Assembly: GCA_003586115.2 (NCBI GenBank)
Contig: QVOM02000053.1
Span: 5,065,316-5,129,315, forward strand
Length of the DNA stretch: 64,000 nucleotides
Direction of reading: 5' to 3'
Source of the DNA: Salvator merianae
Taxonomy: Eukaryota > Chordata > Lepidosauria > Squamata > Teiidae
Part shown: positions 34,203-45,200 of the stretch, piece after piece
How the letters are laid out: every line of letters starts with the position of its first letter
Position numbering within the stretch: the stretch's first letter is position 1
Notes under the pieces: generated by a model
Told to the model about the DNA's origin: nothing
Seen by the model: the letters and a program-made list of their open reading frames with translations, nothing else
Database searches by the model: none
Program-made: the position numbers and the translations under genes

Positions 34203-34378
34203 GGGGGACTGTAGCTCAGGCGTAGAGCAATTTGCCTGGAAAGCAGAGGGTTGCCAGTTTGAGCCCCAGCTTTTGTCAGGGAGGAGGCAACAGCAAACCA
34301 CTTCTGTGTCTCTGCCCATGGATGTGCTCGTACAGTCAACCAGGGGTCAGCCATGACCTAATGGTACCTAAAAAAAAT
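34203..34378 (+). mobile_element. tRNA-derived SINE, near full length
   Basis: Head GGGGGACTGTAGCTCAGGCG carries the A box and GCCAGTTTGAGCCCC the B box, about 40 bases apart as in tRNAs. The body is 'gcaacagcaaaccacttctg' and the tail 'cagccatgacctaatggtac' with a short poly(A). It cannot be a tRNA gene because the 3' half does not fold as an acceptor stem. Confidence 0.75.
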
Positions 34379-35174
34379 AACATAGTAAAATCCCACCCCC
34401 CACCCCCAGTGTTGCTGAATCAACAACAGTTTGTTATTAACCGTGAGACCTGTGGCTAATGGGTGGTGTACTCTAGCAACACCCGAATGGCTGCACTTTC
34501 GGCATCTTGCTCTTTGGAAGCTAAGTGTGAACTAACTACTAGTTTATCGGAATGCCTTTTTTGGGACGGCGATAATGGGAGCGGGGTATACTGGTCATAT
34601 TTCCTAGAATACAAATTAAGGAAAGGAACCATTTAAATTACATAGATATTTCTTTTCCCGTCAGCTGTTGGGTTTATATACCTCAGAAACTAATGTAACT
34701 CTTTGCAGGGAATTGCTTATTTTCTGCTGACAGCTTTTTAGTGAAAAAAAGATAGGAATCAGATTGGATTTCAACAGTGAGAAATGGAAGTACTTCCTAC
34801 CAACAGGAAGCTCAAGGCTTCTAATTTTGGCTTAGATGGGACAGAGCACTGCCTGTATCGACTGTCTCTCCATAAAAAGGCTGGAACCCCTAAGTAGTTA
34901 GGAGGGGGGAAACAAAACAAATCATCAAAACAAAAGTCCTTTGATTCTTGAATTTGTATGATCCTTCCTCTCCACATAGGATTATTTTTTTATTGCGAAG
35001 TTTTGCTTCAAAACATAAATTTGGGCACAGAACTGTATCATGAAACTAATCAACAACTGTAAATATTGTAGCTGACTTTGCTTTAATGATTCGTATATAT
35101 TTTCAAGGCTTCATAACTGGGATTTTTAGCAGTCTTCTATCAAGGCATGGGCCGTATCAAAATCTGAACGTAAG
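34379..35174. other. Intergenic stretch, no gene seen
   Basis: Nothing recognised. Confidence 0.45.
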
Positions 35175-35525
35175 CATGTAAGAGGAACCCTGCTGAATCA
35201 GGCCACAGCTCATCTAATTAAGCAGTTTGTAGGTGTCATTGGGGCTCTTTGCCCTTGTCTACGTTATTTTGCACATGCTAAGACTGAACTGCATTTGCCA
35301 CTTCTTTATCCACTCATCCAACGTCAAGAGATCCGTATGGAACTCTTCACACTCACTTTCAGTTTTTACTACCCCAGACAATTTAGAGTCATCAGCAAAC
35401 TTTGCTATCTCACTACATACCTCTGCTTCTAGATCAGTTATGAACAAATTGGAAAACACAGGTCCCAATACTGAATCTTGGTGGACCCCACTTCTTATCT
35501 CCTCCTCTCTGTTTACCACTTAGAG
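35175..35525 (-). mobile_element. CR1/L3-like LINE fragment with internal deletion
   Basis: Minus-strand translation (35519-35259) has SGVHQDSVLGPVFSNLFITD, then EIAKFADDSKLSGVV with the reverse-transcriptase FADD box (motif C; F-A-D-D), then LDEWIKKWQMQFSLSMCK. Directly after it the minus strand reads the LINE 3' end ('ggcctgattcagcagggtt'), so the rest of the ORF is deleted. The ORF is largely open here, but the copy is a fragment. It belongs to the same family as 59290-60440. Confidence 0.8.
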
Positions 35526-36467
35526 TTGATCAAGCATATTTTCCCTTTAAGGTTTGTGCTTGTTGGCAAAAGTTGCTCCTTGAGTTACTTTCTACCAAGA
35601 AGATGTTTAAAAGAATCATGCTTTTATTTGTTAGAATTCATAGGAAGAAAATCCAGCATCAAGAGTCCAATGAAAGGAATCAGCTTGTATGGAAGCTAAA
35701 GACAAAGGCTAAAGCTAAAAGCTGTGTCCTTTTTGGTGGTGTTAATTATACCCCATCCTTGAGGTATAACAAACAATTTGTAGAATTTGTAGAATGCGGT
35801 GCCTTGGATGACTACCATCTTTACCACTAGAAGAAAAATAAGGGAAGGCTATACTGAGAAATAAAACAAACTCAGCAAATCCCACTAGTACATTTCTTAT
35901 AAAAAAAATAAGACCAGATACAGTCAGAAGTCATACTGCATTGTCCCCACCTTGTGAGTTTTAAAATTTGTTTCTATGAACAGCCACTTTTTCCCAGGTT
36001 CTCCCACCTCTCCTTTTAATTAAAATGCTGACAATCAGGGATAAGGGGAACAAAATACAAAGGTAATTATGTTCTGAAAAACATACTTCACCAGAGCCGA
36101 AGCTTTTATCAGTTTCTCAGCTATCTGATCATCTGACAGCCTTAGGGGAGAAAGTGATGTGAATTTCAAATCTCTTGCCATCCCCTGAGGAAGCTCTTGT
36201 CTCATGCAGTTTGTTTCCCAGCATGATACTGGAATGCAAAAGACAAGTAGAAAGAAAGAAAAGAAAAACATCAATGTACTGGGTCTAGTTTGGATATTAT
36301 TTTGTCTGTCTTTTATCAGGAGAGGTGGGAAAGGAGGAGAGGGCATCTAATACTTAAATCTGCACTTGATCAAAAGGGCAGAACAGCTGGGGAAGGTTTA
36401 GCAGAGCAGCTAAAATGGTGTGGAATTTACTAGCTTCCTGCATCTGAGGGAGTTACTACAAGGACCT
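35526..36467. other. Intergenic stretch, no gene seen
   Basis: AT-rich DNA; ORFs here have no motif. Confidence 0.45.
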
Positions 36468-36688
36468 AATCAGACTCTTATCTGGAACTCTCCTGGTTCG
36501 AGTCTGCACTCCTGCATGAAGCCAGCTGGGTGATCCTGGGCTCATCACAGCTCTGTTCTGAGTTCTCACAGCCCCACCTGCCTCACAAGGTGTCTGTTAT
36601 GGGGAGAAGAACAGAGGGTTGGTCAGCCGCTTTGAGTTCCCTCAGGGTGAGAAAAGCGGGGTATAAAACCCCAACTCTCTTCTTCTCT
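36468..36688 (+). mobile_element. tRNA-derived SINE with CORE/MIR-like body, 5' truncated
   Basis: Starts at 'cagactcttatctggaactc', B box GGTTCGAGTC, body 'cccacctgcctcacaaggtg', tail 'agcggggtataaaacccc' and TTCTTCT. Colinear with the minus strand of 18500-18754, which has the full head. Confidence 0.7.
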
Positions 36689-36703
36689 AATCCCGCAACT
36701 ATG

Positions 36704-37480
36704 GGTGTGTTCAGACTAGGATTTTAGTCACCTTCTGGGTGAATTTGATTAGAGGGCTCACACAGGAAATAAGAAAATTCCCTTACCCCACCTCTAAGCA
36801 CCTCCAAGCCTGTAAATATTCACTCCTTCAACAGCCGGAAGAAAAGAGCTCTGGGGTCGCCTTAGAGCTAAGCAGGGAGCTCCTCCACCAATCATAGCCT
36901 TGCAGGAACCCATCAGACAATAGGACGGGGAGGGAGGGGCACCAGCGAGCTCTTGCTGGCACTGGGAACTTTTGCACTCAAACAGATTGAAGGAAGCTGA
37001 AAGTGCAACTAAACAAATAACTCCTATCTTGCCTTCTGTACTTAAAAAGCACATTGGACTTCGTATAATAATGAGGTGTGGGGAGAGAAAGAATTGAGTA
37101 GAATGTTTCACAGCTTGCTCCCACGATAGTGTGGAACATACATTTGGATATTTCAATGGTGCAAAATGTCCCGAAGTGTGTGATTTCTGGCCCCAATGCC
37201 TGTCTGATAACCAATTCTGACCCAGTTTTGTTCCCGCCCATGTATCATGGCCATTTTCAAGATGGCAATTTCCTGGAACAATTGTCCAGACAGGCAAGCC
37301 TGTATTGCTTTTCTGGGAAACCCAGGTTGGGAGCTATTTTTCCCAGAACAACATTCCCACAGGATTTCCCCTTTATATCCCAGGTCTATGTTGCGACTGT
37401 CATGCATATGTGGGGTAGCCCCACTATAGCCCTGAGAAAATGTCACATTTCAGGCCCTGTCTGGGTGCAGCCATTATCAT
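36704..37480. repeat. Dispersed family D, copy D1
   Basis: The block 'agcagggagctcctccacca' to 'gaggggcaccagcgagctct' (about 36869-36955) is closely matched at 48925-49005, which shows a dispersed repeat. It may run from 'gtgtgttcagactagg' to 'ccctgtctgggtgcagcc'. The many overlapping ORFs (the longest 167 codons on the minus strand) have no domain. Class unknown. Confidence 0.5.
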
Positions 37481-38457
37481 CCATAGAGTTTCAACTGCAC
37501 ATGAAATTTATTATTTCTTCAATTGAGTTTCATTCTATACCAATTTTCCCATTTTTATCAAAACTCTCTTATTTCATCCACATAGGATACATGCAATCAA
37601 CATAGAGACAAAATACACTTTCATATAATTGTCCTTTTAGTGAAACAGAGTACAAAGCTTCCTTGACAAGAGGTCTTCAGCATCGGCATTTCTCTCTTAT
37701 TCTATCCCTTTCCCATCCCCCAGTCAAGATATGCAGCAAGGCACATCATTTTTTTATGATTATTATTTTTACTTTCCCTCCCTTTAATCATAAGTCATTC
37801 TGCAGATGGAAGCTGTGTAACTTAGAACTAAATAATTATACCTTCATGTGAAGGTGATTGTGTGGGAGAGTTTTCCCCCCAAAGAATAGAAATTAGGATG
37901 ATGCACCAACTAATGGCTGTGAATCGTAGAGCAATATTGTAACCCCCTAAGACATAATGCATCTGATGAAGGGGAAAAGCAACCTGGTTTGTCATGTTCT
38001 TATCAAATATCAAGCTATATTAAAGGAAGGATTTTTCCTCAATCACAGGCATGTATCAGAAAGCAGACTGACAACTTGATGCCCCTTTCTGATAAGGTTT
38101 TCCCTTGCCATTATGGAGACGTATTTTCATAAATGAGCTACAGATTCATGTCAGCTGAGTGAAGATCAGAAAACTGTGTTTCAAAGCTGAGCTTATTGCC
38201 GCCTAAAACACAAAGGACAACACAAAGTAAAAACAACTATTCTCCTTCTTTCTTCTGGGAAACCAGGTGGGAGATGCACATAATAATTCTGAAGAACAAA
38301 TCCACTGTAGGAGAAACATAATCATGAAGCCTGTATAAACTTGACATCAGTTTGCCACATTGTTTGAGCTAATATTCCAATGACATATACATTTGGAGTG
38401 TGTGTGTGTAAATGTCAGGAATTGTAGGTAATTTTCATCTTGCATAATAAATAAGGA
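37481..38457. other. Intergenic stretch, no gene seen
   Basis: Nothing recognised. Confidence 0.45.
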
Positions 38458-38510
38458 TTTTTTTTAATTTTTTTTTTTTTGTAATTGACAAAATAAATAA
38501 ATAAATAAAT
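38458..38510. repeat. Poly(T) and (AAAT)n tract
   Basis: A T-rich run of about 23 bases followed after a short gap by five AAAT units. Confidence 0.9.
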
Positions 38511-38715
38511 TTTTATCTTATCTATTTGCTGAACTAGAGAGCAATGCCTACTTTGCTCTAGGTGGAACCATTCTTCATTCATGCCACCTGCACAGCAAGA
38601 GCCTCAACCCTACCCCATTACCATTTTGGAAGGGTGATAGGAGGCAGAGAAGCACAGGAAGGAGGAAGGTACATAATATTTTTTTGTCAATATTCACCTT
38701 TTCTACTAGGAATTG

Positions 38716-38718
38716 TAT

Positions 38719-38761
<43 letters not shown>

Positions 38762-38870
38762 TATTTCTATCCTGCCCTATGTCCAAAGGTCTTAGGGTGG
38801 GTCACAATACAATAATTAAAAAAACAAACAGATAAAACAGATTAGCTAAAGGGCATATTGCATGCTCTGA
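38716..38870. repeat. (ATTT)n microsatellite leading a dispersed repeat
   Basis: About 48 bases of pure ATTT (38716-38763) run into 'ctatcctgccctatgtccaa', 'cttagggtgggtcacaatac' and A-rich sequence, the lead of a common squamate interspersed repeat (bracket words 'tatcctgcc...gtgggtcaca'). Confidence 0.65.
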
Positions 38871-40639
38871 TTGCTAGTCCATCAGTGGTAGTTGTACTGA
38901 AATAGCGGGGAGGAAAGTCAGATGCATGTGCAGTCAGGCAGAAAGGCTGAGTGCCCATGTGGACTGAGAAATGAAACACTGGTACCAGCATTCAGGAATG
39001 AGAAGAAAAGTTGGGATTTGTTAGGTCATTTGATGTGTTCCATCTGTTCAACTCCAGTTCATGGGCACTCATGGGTATATTGATGATACCTTACTCCATG
39101 TTAAGCGTCCAGGCTCCCGGAATGGTCCCTGAGGACTGTGCCAGATATGTGCTGAGACCACATGGTCCACACACCAATGTGCACCAGGAGCTGCCAACCA
39201 TCCCACACAGCTGTCCCATGGCCCCACACCTGGCCTTCTCTTGTGTGTAGATTCCATACCCAAGAGTGCTCTAGTGGGATATCACGTCTCCTGTGCTGTG
39301 TGCCCATTCCTCCCATCTCTGTGCAGATAGCTGATAGAGGCAGGAATGTTTCAGGCCCAGGTCTGGAGCCCAGCACCATTTTGAAACACTCCCAGCCTGG
39401 AACAATGAGACCAGCGAACTTCTGTTCTGCAGATTCATACGGTTAGGTTAGGTTGGAGTGGGCAGACAGCTGCCAACATTCTCTGCATCACCTGCCAAGT
39501 TCCTGGCTGGAATGCTTTTCCCATTCTCTGCTGTTCCTATGCAAAAGTTGCCTCTGAGACCCAAATAATGGAGTACCTCCAGCAGAAGTAGGACAATACA
39601 GAATCTTGCCTTCCATTTTTATCTACATTATTCTCCATATAGGAAACCAGTATTGTTCACAGATGCCAGTTTAATTCAGATCAAGATCATTGTTTGGAAT
39701 CTCCATGCACTTTGCTAAAAGAAATGGACGTTATTTTATATCTAAAACCAGAGAAGGATTTCAAGATACGTTTATTGATTTAAGGATGCTAATGCAAAAG
39801 TACTATATAAAGACCAGCTTTCTTTCCTGATAAACATGGCCAGATTTGTAAGGATTTACTGCAGGCAATTGTTATTTTCAGGTTTTATTATGATAAGATG
39901 ACATAACACATTAAATGTTTTGAATGATATGCCTTTTTATGCCACATGATATGTGGTGGGTTTTTTTTCTTCCATATTGTCTTTTCCTTCTTTTCTTGTT
40001 TTCTGTGGTAAAAGTGACATTACCCTAGAAAATGCCGGCAATTTAACATTACAGCTCCTTCTTCAGCTTTAAGAAAAATATTTCAACTCTAAGCTAAATG
40101 GAATAAATTTTAAAAGTTGTAGGAGGCTAAAAACAGATTGTCCCTAGAAACTAGGAGAACTGAAATTTGTAAAGAAGCAAAATACAAAAAAGATACTTTA
40201 AAATTCGCAAATGTCAAAAGGGTTAGTTTCTTCCCATGAAAGAAGAAGCAGCTTCCTCTGATAGGAGCATTAACTGTTTTTTAAAAAGTGACAAAAGAAG
40301 GGAATGTAAGACAGAAGAATAATTATGTTAATGCAAATTAGAGTTGATCTCAAAAGGGAATTCATAAAAGGACTAAAAAGACAGGGGTAGACCTTGCTGA
40401 AATTAAAGAAGGGATTTCCAAAACACACAAAAAGCCAGCAGGGTAAGCTTGACTAGGGGTCACACCTTCTATTTTAGGACAGAGGTTGTCCTACGTCCTC
40501 AGAGGCCGGGCACCAAAGCATGTTTCTATTTTTTCCGAGGACTTTCCTGGCTGGAATGAGACTATCCTGTCCTTGGATAATCCCAGCACTGAGTCTATTT
40601 CAACCAGAAACAGACCCAGGCAAAGGACTGCTGTCCAGC
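38871..40639. other. Intergenic stretch, no gene seen
   Basis: The part at 39040-39470 is more GC-rich with overlapping open frames on both strands but no domain, intron borders or recognised repeat. The part at 40440-40640 reads 'gggtcacaccttctatttta' and similar and is also unclassified. Confidence 0.4.
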
Positions 40640-41215
40640 CCAGGTCAGCAGCAGCATGGAGACCAGTATGCAGGATGACATGAGCAGTCACTGCTGGTTG
40701 CCCACAGACCCACCTCACTTCGCCCAGTCCCATCACCCTGACCCCACCTCTGCCACCACTGTGCCATCAACACAATACCCTACTGACAGCCTACCATGTC
40801 ACAACCACTGTGGCCACCACACTGAGCCATCCCCTTGCCTGGTGAAAGGTAAGCTTCACTGTTCCCCTTTGCTCCCCGACACACTGAGCCCTCCCCTCAT
40901 GCTGCATCAAGTCACCTCTAACCCCACTGCACTACACCCTCATGCTGTGTGCACCCCTCTATTGTGCCACACCACCCACTGCACCTCCCAGTGTGCTCAA
41001 CCTCCCATTGTTCCACCTCCCACCACACTGAGCTTCCCCATTGCACCACCTGCCCGTTCTGTTCCATCCCCACCTTCATTTGTGTCACACACCCTGTGCT
41101 GAGTTACCAACCCCATGCCATACTCCTGCTGTGCCACACCCTCCTCCCATTGTGCTGCACCCCCACTGCACCCTCCCCACTCCCCCACCATGTCACTCTG
41201 AAGTTTACCTTGTAC
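40640..41215. repeat. C-rich, G-poor degenerate tandem array
   Basis: About 570 bases with strong strand asymmetry: the + strand is made of irregular units like 'cattgtgccacaccctc', 'cactgcaccctcc' and 'cacactgagccctcccc' spaced about 20-40 bases. All three forward frames are long open frames rich in Pro, Thr, Ser and His as a result. A degenerate minisatellite is the best description. Confidence 0.5.
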
Positions 41216-41320
41216 AGGGTGAGGCCTTACCCTAACCTGAGATAAGGAACTCCTAACAAAATCTTACAAAACACAATTGCTAATCAAACTCTGTCCAGAT
41301 ATTTAACTACATTTATTTGA

Positions 41321-41494
41321 ACAGAAAGGTCTCACCAAGCTCTTCAATCTAAATTTATTTCACGCAGACTGAGGGACATCCTGGCTAAATTTATAAATTC
41401 CAGTCTGATAGATGAGATTTTGAGAAAGGCAAGAGAGATGGGAGAAATTAAATTTGAAGGACAGCTTCAATTCTATCAGATTCCATCACACTGA
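41321..41494 (+). mobile_element. L1 ORF1 C-terminal fragment
   Basis: In frame from 41321: TERSHQALQSKF, then RDILAKFINSSLIDEILRKA, then REMGEIKFEGQLQFYQ and a TGA at 41492-41494. The pattern 'ER-H-AL...RDI-KF...-EIL-KAREKG-I-FEG' is that of the L1 ORF1 RNA-binding protein (Transposase_22 domain). No L1 ORF2 is found next to it. Confidence 0.65.
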
Positions 41495-43242
41495 CAAAAA
41501 TAATCCTGTTCTACAGTGGAAAGTGCAAAAAGACCCACTGCCACAGTAAGAACAAACCAATCCTCTGTTAAACTGGGTGAGCAAGTAGGTGTCCGCACAT
41601 ACTGTGAGCGAAAAAAACCCCAACAACTAAGTATATGCAACGTGAATAATATCCTTAGACAGTCATTTAGCTTTGGACTTGAAAGACTCAGGGATTAAAT
41701 GAAAAACTTCTCAGAAAAGTGGAGACTGAGAAAAAAAGTAGAAGAAGAAATAGCACCATGTAACAAAGCCTCAAAGACTGATCTACAATTACTTGTCACT
41801 AAGCAAAGACGAATAAGGAAGAAATTACAGGTCTACACGCTAAGCAACAAATTGCATCTGATAAGTGCCCTGGTAGAGTCTGTTTAATGTGATTTCTTCA
41901 CCACCACTCTTGTGACCTTGGTTCATTTCTCCTCTTCTCTTCCATATGCTTGGGGCTATATGCCCAAAGGCAATCTCTAGAGTTTCATTGGTAGACTGTC
42001 AAACACAATTTGAAGGCCCTAACAAAATGCTTTTGGCATGGTTTGTGTCTGTCATAGACTTTTAAAAAGCATTACACTTTGTGCTCTGTCGATTTTAGCA
42101 GTCCACTGCGCCAATGCTATACAATTTTGTGTAAACACACTAATGGCTGTCTTTAATGTGGTTGTCCTGAGGTGATATGGCATGTAGTTTTTATTTTGTC
42201 AGGGTTGCAAGGGGTGTTACGAAGGGTAAAACAGATGGTTTTCTCCCTGGCTTTGACTCAAAGGAGCATTTTTGCTTATTTCTGCCATTGGAATGCTTCG
42301 GATGCTGTGTTACATTACTGTTTTTGTTATGCTTCTGTCCTGACCTTGGTCTGCACTCTTTTGTTGTCTTATTACCTGAAGAGAGCATATTTGAGAAAAT
42401 GTAAGCTGTAAATTTGATAAAGAAGATACAGCGATGCTTCATATTTCATTTTTTTAATTCAAAAAACAACCTATTGTGGAATGGATTTCACCTTAGCATG
42501 GGACAAGGTTTTTGGCTGAGCAGATGTCATCTTTAATTCTATCCTTGCTTCTCTTGAAAACTTTAATGTAATTTATTTGCTATTTTTTTCTTTTTCTTAG
42601 ATTATCACCAGTAATTCAACAAATGATCTTCACAAATTTGTGACATCACAGTGCTAATCAACAGTCATGGTTAATTCTCTTATGACATAGATGAGGAAGA
42701 ACAAGGATCATGAAAACATTTTTGTTATTTCTATTGTTTATGATGTTTTTGATTTTGAATATGTTTTTACTCATTTTGAAACCCTGTGGTAAAAGGAATC
42801 TATAAATAAAAGTAAACAATAAAATAACAACGACAACAAACAAGCCTGCACAACTTTTTTAGATAGTGGCAGAAAATCATACTACATGAAATACATTTTT
42901 TCTGATGTTGCTGAAAATATTTCTTCTTATACAAGGAGCTATCTCCCTGCCTTCAGTATTGTGTTTAAGGAAAGACAGACTTAAATTAATCTCTTTCAAA
43001 TCTGTATCACTTTTGTTGTGTTTTCATATGCTGTATCTGTATTCATTTAGAAATCCATCCCATCTTTATGATTTAATCTAAATCTTAAAACTATTCAGAT
43101 AAAGTATGCATTGAATATTATTTTGTCTTATAATAAATTTTCTTTCTAAAAAGGCATTTTTAAATAAATTGGCTGTAATGTTGGAATATTCATGAACTAC
43201 CAAAAGCAATGGAAGCTAAAATCTTAATCAGCGTTAATTTGT
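41495..43242. other. Intergenic stretch, no gene seen
   Basis: Two short ORFs (41516-41698 and 41699-41887, Lys/Arg-rich) follow the L1 fragment and may be part of the same relic; no motif supports this. The remainder is AT-rich without a recognised feature. Confidence 0.4.
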
Positions 43243-43817
43243 ATGACAGGGAATCGAAAGAGGTACAAGACAGTAATGTTAACATATGTGCTCATAAAAT
43301 ATGATTTTCAACACACTATGGTACATGAGACAAGAACAGCGATACTGCATTATTTTAGAAGATTTAGCAATACCCCAGAGCAACATATGGTTAAAAATGC
43401 TTTTCTCTTTAATCTACTTAAGGAGACCTGGGATAAAATGCCACCTGAGATATCCCAACTATATATAATTCCATCCCTTGATGAGTCAAAGAAATGGAAT
43501 AACACCAAAATCTACAGTTGGATATATAATCAAGATGCAAGGCAGGATGCTGCCTTAATCAAAAACTCCAGGTTTCCCACTTGGTTCCCCTTATATAAAA
43601 AGAATTGGGCCTGGTCCCTATATCTATCTAACATTATTGAAACCCCTTTCCAGTAAGACTTTTCAGCAGACCATTTTCAGACAATTCCTACTAAGTCCTA
43701 CCTTGACAAATATCATGCAATTCCAAGTGACAAATGTTTCTGGTCTTGCTATCCCACACAAATTGCTGATATAGCATATTTCTTAGTAAGTTGCCCTTTA
43801 TATGACTCATTAAGAGA
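43243..43817 (+). mobile_element. LINE ORF C-terminal fragment (R4-like)
   Basis: A 137-codon open frame (TRTAILHYFRRFSNTPEQH, FNLLKETWDK, FPLYKKNWAWSLYL), followed after a stop and frame change by CFWSCYPTQIADIAYFLVSC and PLYDSLRE. The last block fits the C-x-x-C...H/Y...C zinc-knuckle-like C-terminus of R4/Dong-type and similar LINE proteins. No host domain is recognised. Further decayed sequence to about 44220 may be its 3' UTR. Confidence 0.45.
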
Positions 43818-44837
43818 ATAGAAGCTTGGACACATTATTGCATAATTTAAAGGCTCTGCCCAAGATTGTATTTGTTTCTCTTTTAGCTAATGTTTTTCTC
43901 TTTATTACCTTCCAAGTAGCCTTATTTGTTTCATCTGTTATTAAACTTTGGAAGACCTTGAACTTAAGTTACTTAAATCATTTAACTTGCATATGTTTTT
44001 ATAGCTTTGAATAAGTTTTATTCTCTGCATATTCTATATTCTTCTTTGCTCCTTTATTTTAATAATTTTATAATTTTTATAAGATCATCGTTTTGTACCT
44101 CTTGTTATGGCTCTGGCTTCAATAATAATGATGCTGAGCTGATTTTAGCACTGCGTGGTAAGACCCAGTCTGCATATTACACTGATATAATACTTACTTA
44201 CTGTAAATGTGTTTAAATGTGGAATGCAGTTAAAATGGGGTGGAAACAAAAAAACCCCACCCTTTCAAATTCCAAAATGAATAATGAGTTTTGACTTAAT
44301 CCAAAAGCAATTTAATATTAAACATTCATATCAAATTAAATGAGTCATTGAATTTTCTGTATAAGCAAGCATTAATCTAATCATGCTATGTAGAATGCTA
44401 TACAGTGAGTGACCCATTAATTTCAAAGTCTAATACAGGGTCTGCTTAATGACTACAGTCCATTAAAAAGTCTGATCCCACAATATAATGGTCTTTTCAC
44501 AAAAAAAGTTTAAACCCTCACTCATTTTTTTAAATTGCTCTGTTCGATAGTTTGCTCTGAAAAGATTGCAGCTACAAATCTAAACCATATGTGTGTTTGC
44601 TTCTTGGAAATTAAACTTCATTTCTGAAAATTTCTAAAAATTTTAAACGATTACTATAAACTCCTGTCAGCAAAGCTCATGGGTAGCACTGGGTGTAATG
44701 ATCTGTTAAACCAAGAATGGATAATTTGTTTTGAATGCCAGCAATAAATTGAATGCTTGGATGATATAACAATTTGCATTTTACTGTCATAAACATGCTC
44801 AAAGCCTTCTGCAAAGGAAGGGGACACTTTAAAAGGA
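43818..44837. other. Intergenic stretch, no gene seen
   Basis: AT-rich DNA, partly the possible 3' UTR of the LINE relic just before it. Confidence 0.4.
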
Positions 44838-45010
44838 GGTGGCAATAGTTCACTGATAGAAGAGCTGCCTGGAAACTAAAGGGTCAAAGCTTCAATCCCC
44901 AGTGTCTCTCTGGAAGAAAATTTGAGTATCCACTTGCAAAGTGAGCTATATCGAGGTGTCCCTGTGGCCAGCCACATTTGGTTCTGAGGACAATCAAAGT
45001 TTCCTTTCCT
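44838..45010 (+). mobile_element. tRNA-derived SINE, degraded
   Basis: A-box-like 'atagttcactgatagaagag' and B-box-like 'cttcaatcccc' in the spacing of a tRNA head, then 'agtgtctctctgg' and a body with 'cctgtggccagccacattt'. Confidence 0.5.
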
Positions 45011-45109
45011 GTTTTGAAATGTCAAAACCTAATCTGTAATAAACACATAGTATTAACCTTTTAAAAGAATAAAATAGTTAGTGTAGTACTAAAATTGATT
45101 TTACAACTA

Positions 45110-45200
45110 AGGAGCTAGTTGTTGCTCAGTGGGAGGGTATCAGTTTTGCCTACAAGGAGTCCCAGATTCAATCTCACTTGTAGCAGTTTTTGAGCTGTTG
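45110..45200 (+). mobile_element. tRNA-derived SINE head, degraded
   Basis: 'agctagttgttgctcagtgg' (A box) and 'agattcaatctc' (B box). Only the head is recognisable; it lies about 100 bases after another SINE in the same orientation. Confidence 0.45.

Noticed and set aside
34203..34270. A tRNA gene
   Set aside because: A and B boxes are present, but the acceptor stem does not close and a SINE body and tail follow.
36794..37605. 167- and 158-codon ORFs on opposite strands
   Set aside because: They overlap each other inside dispersed repeat D1 and have no recognisable domain or splice context.
39011..39446. Cluster of overlapping ORFs on both strands
   Set aside because: A moderately GC-rich block with no domain, no start context and no exon borders; composition explains the open frames.
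40656..41245. Pro/Thr/His-rich 148- and 98-codon ORFs
   Set aside because: All forward frames are open because the + strand is C-rich and lacks stop-forming bases; this is a repeat, not a gene.
43243..43656. 137-codon ORF as a possible host gene
   Set aside because: It continues after a stop into a LINE-type cysteine motif and shows no host domain, so a LINE relic is the better reading.
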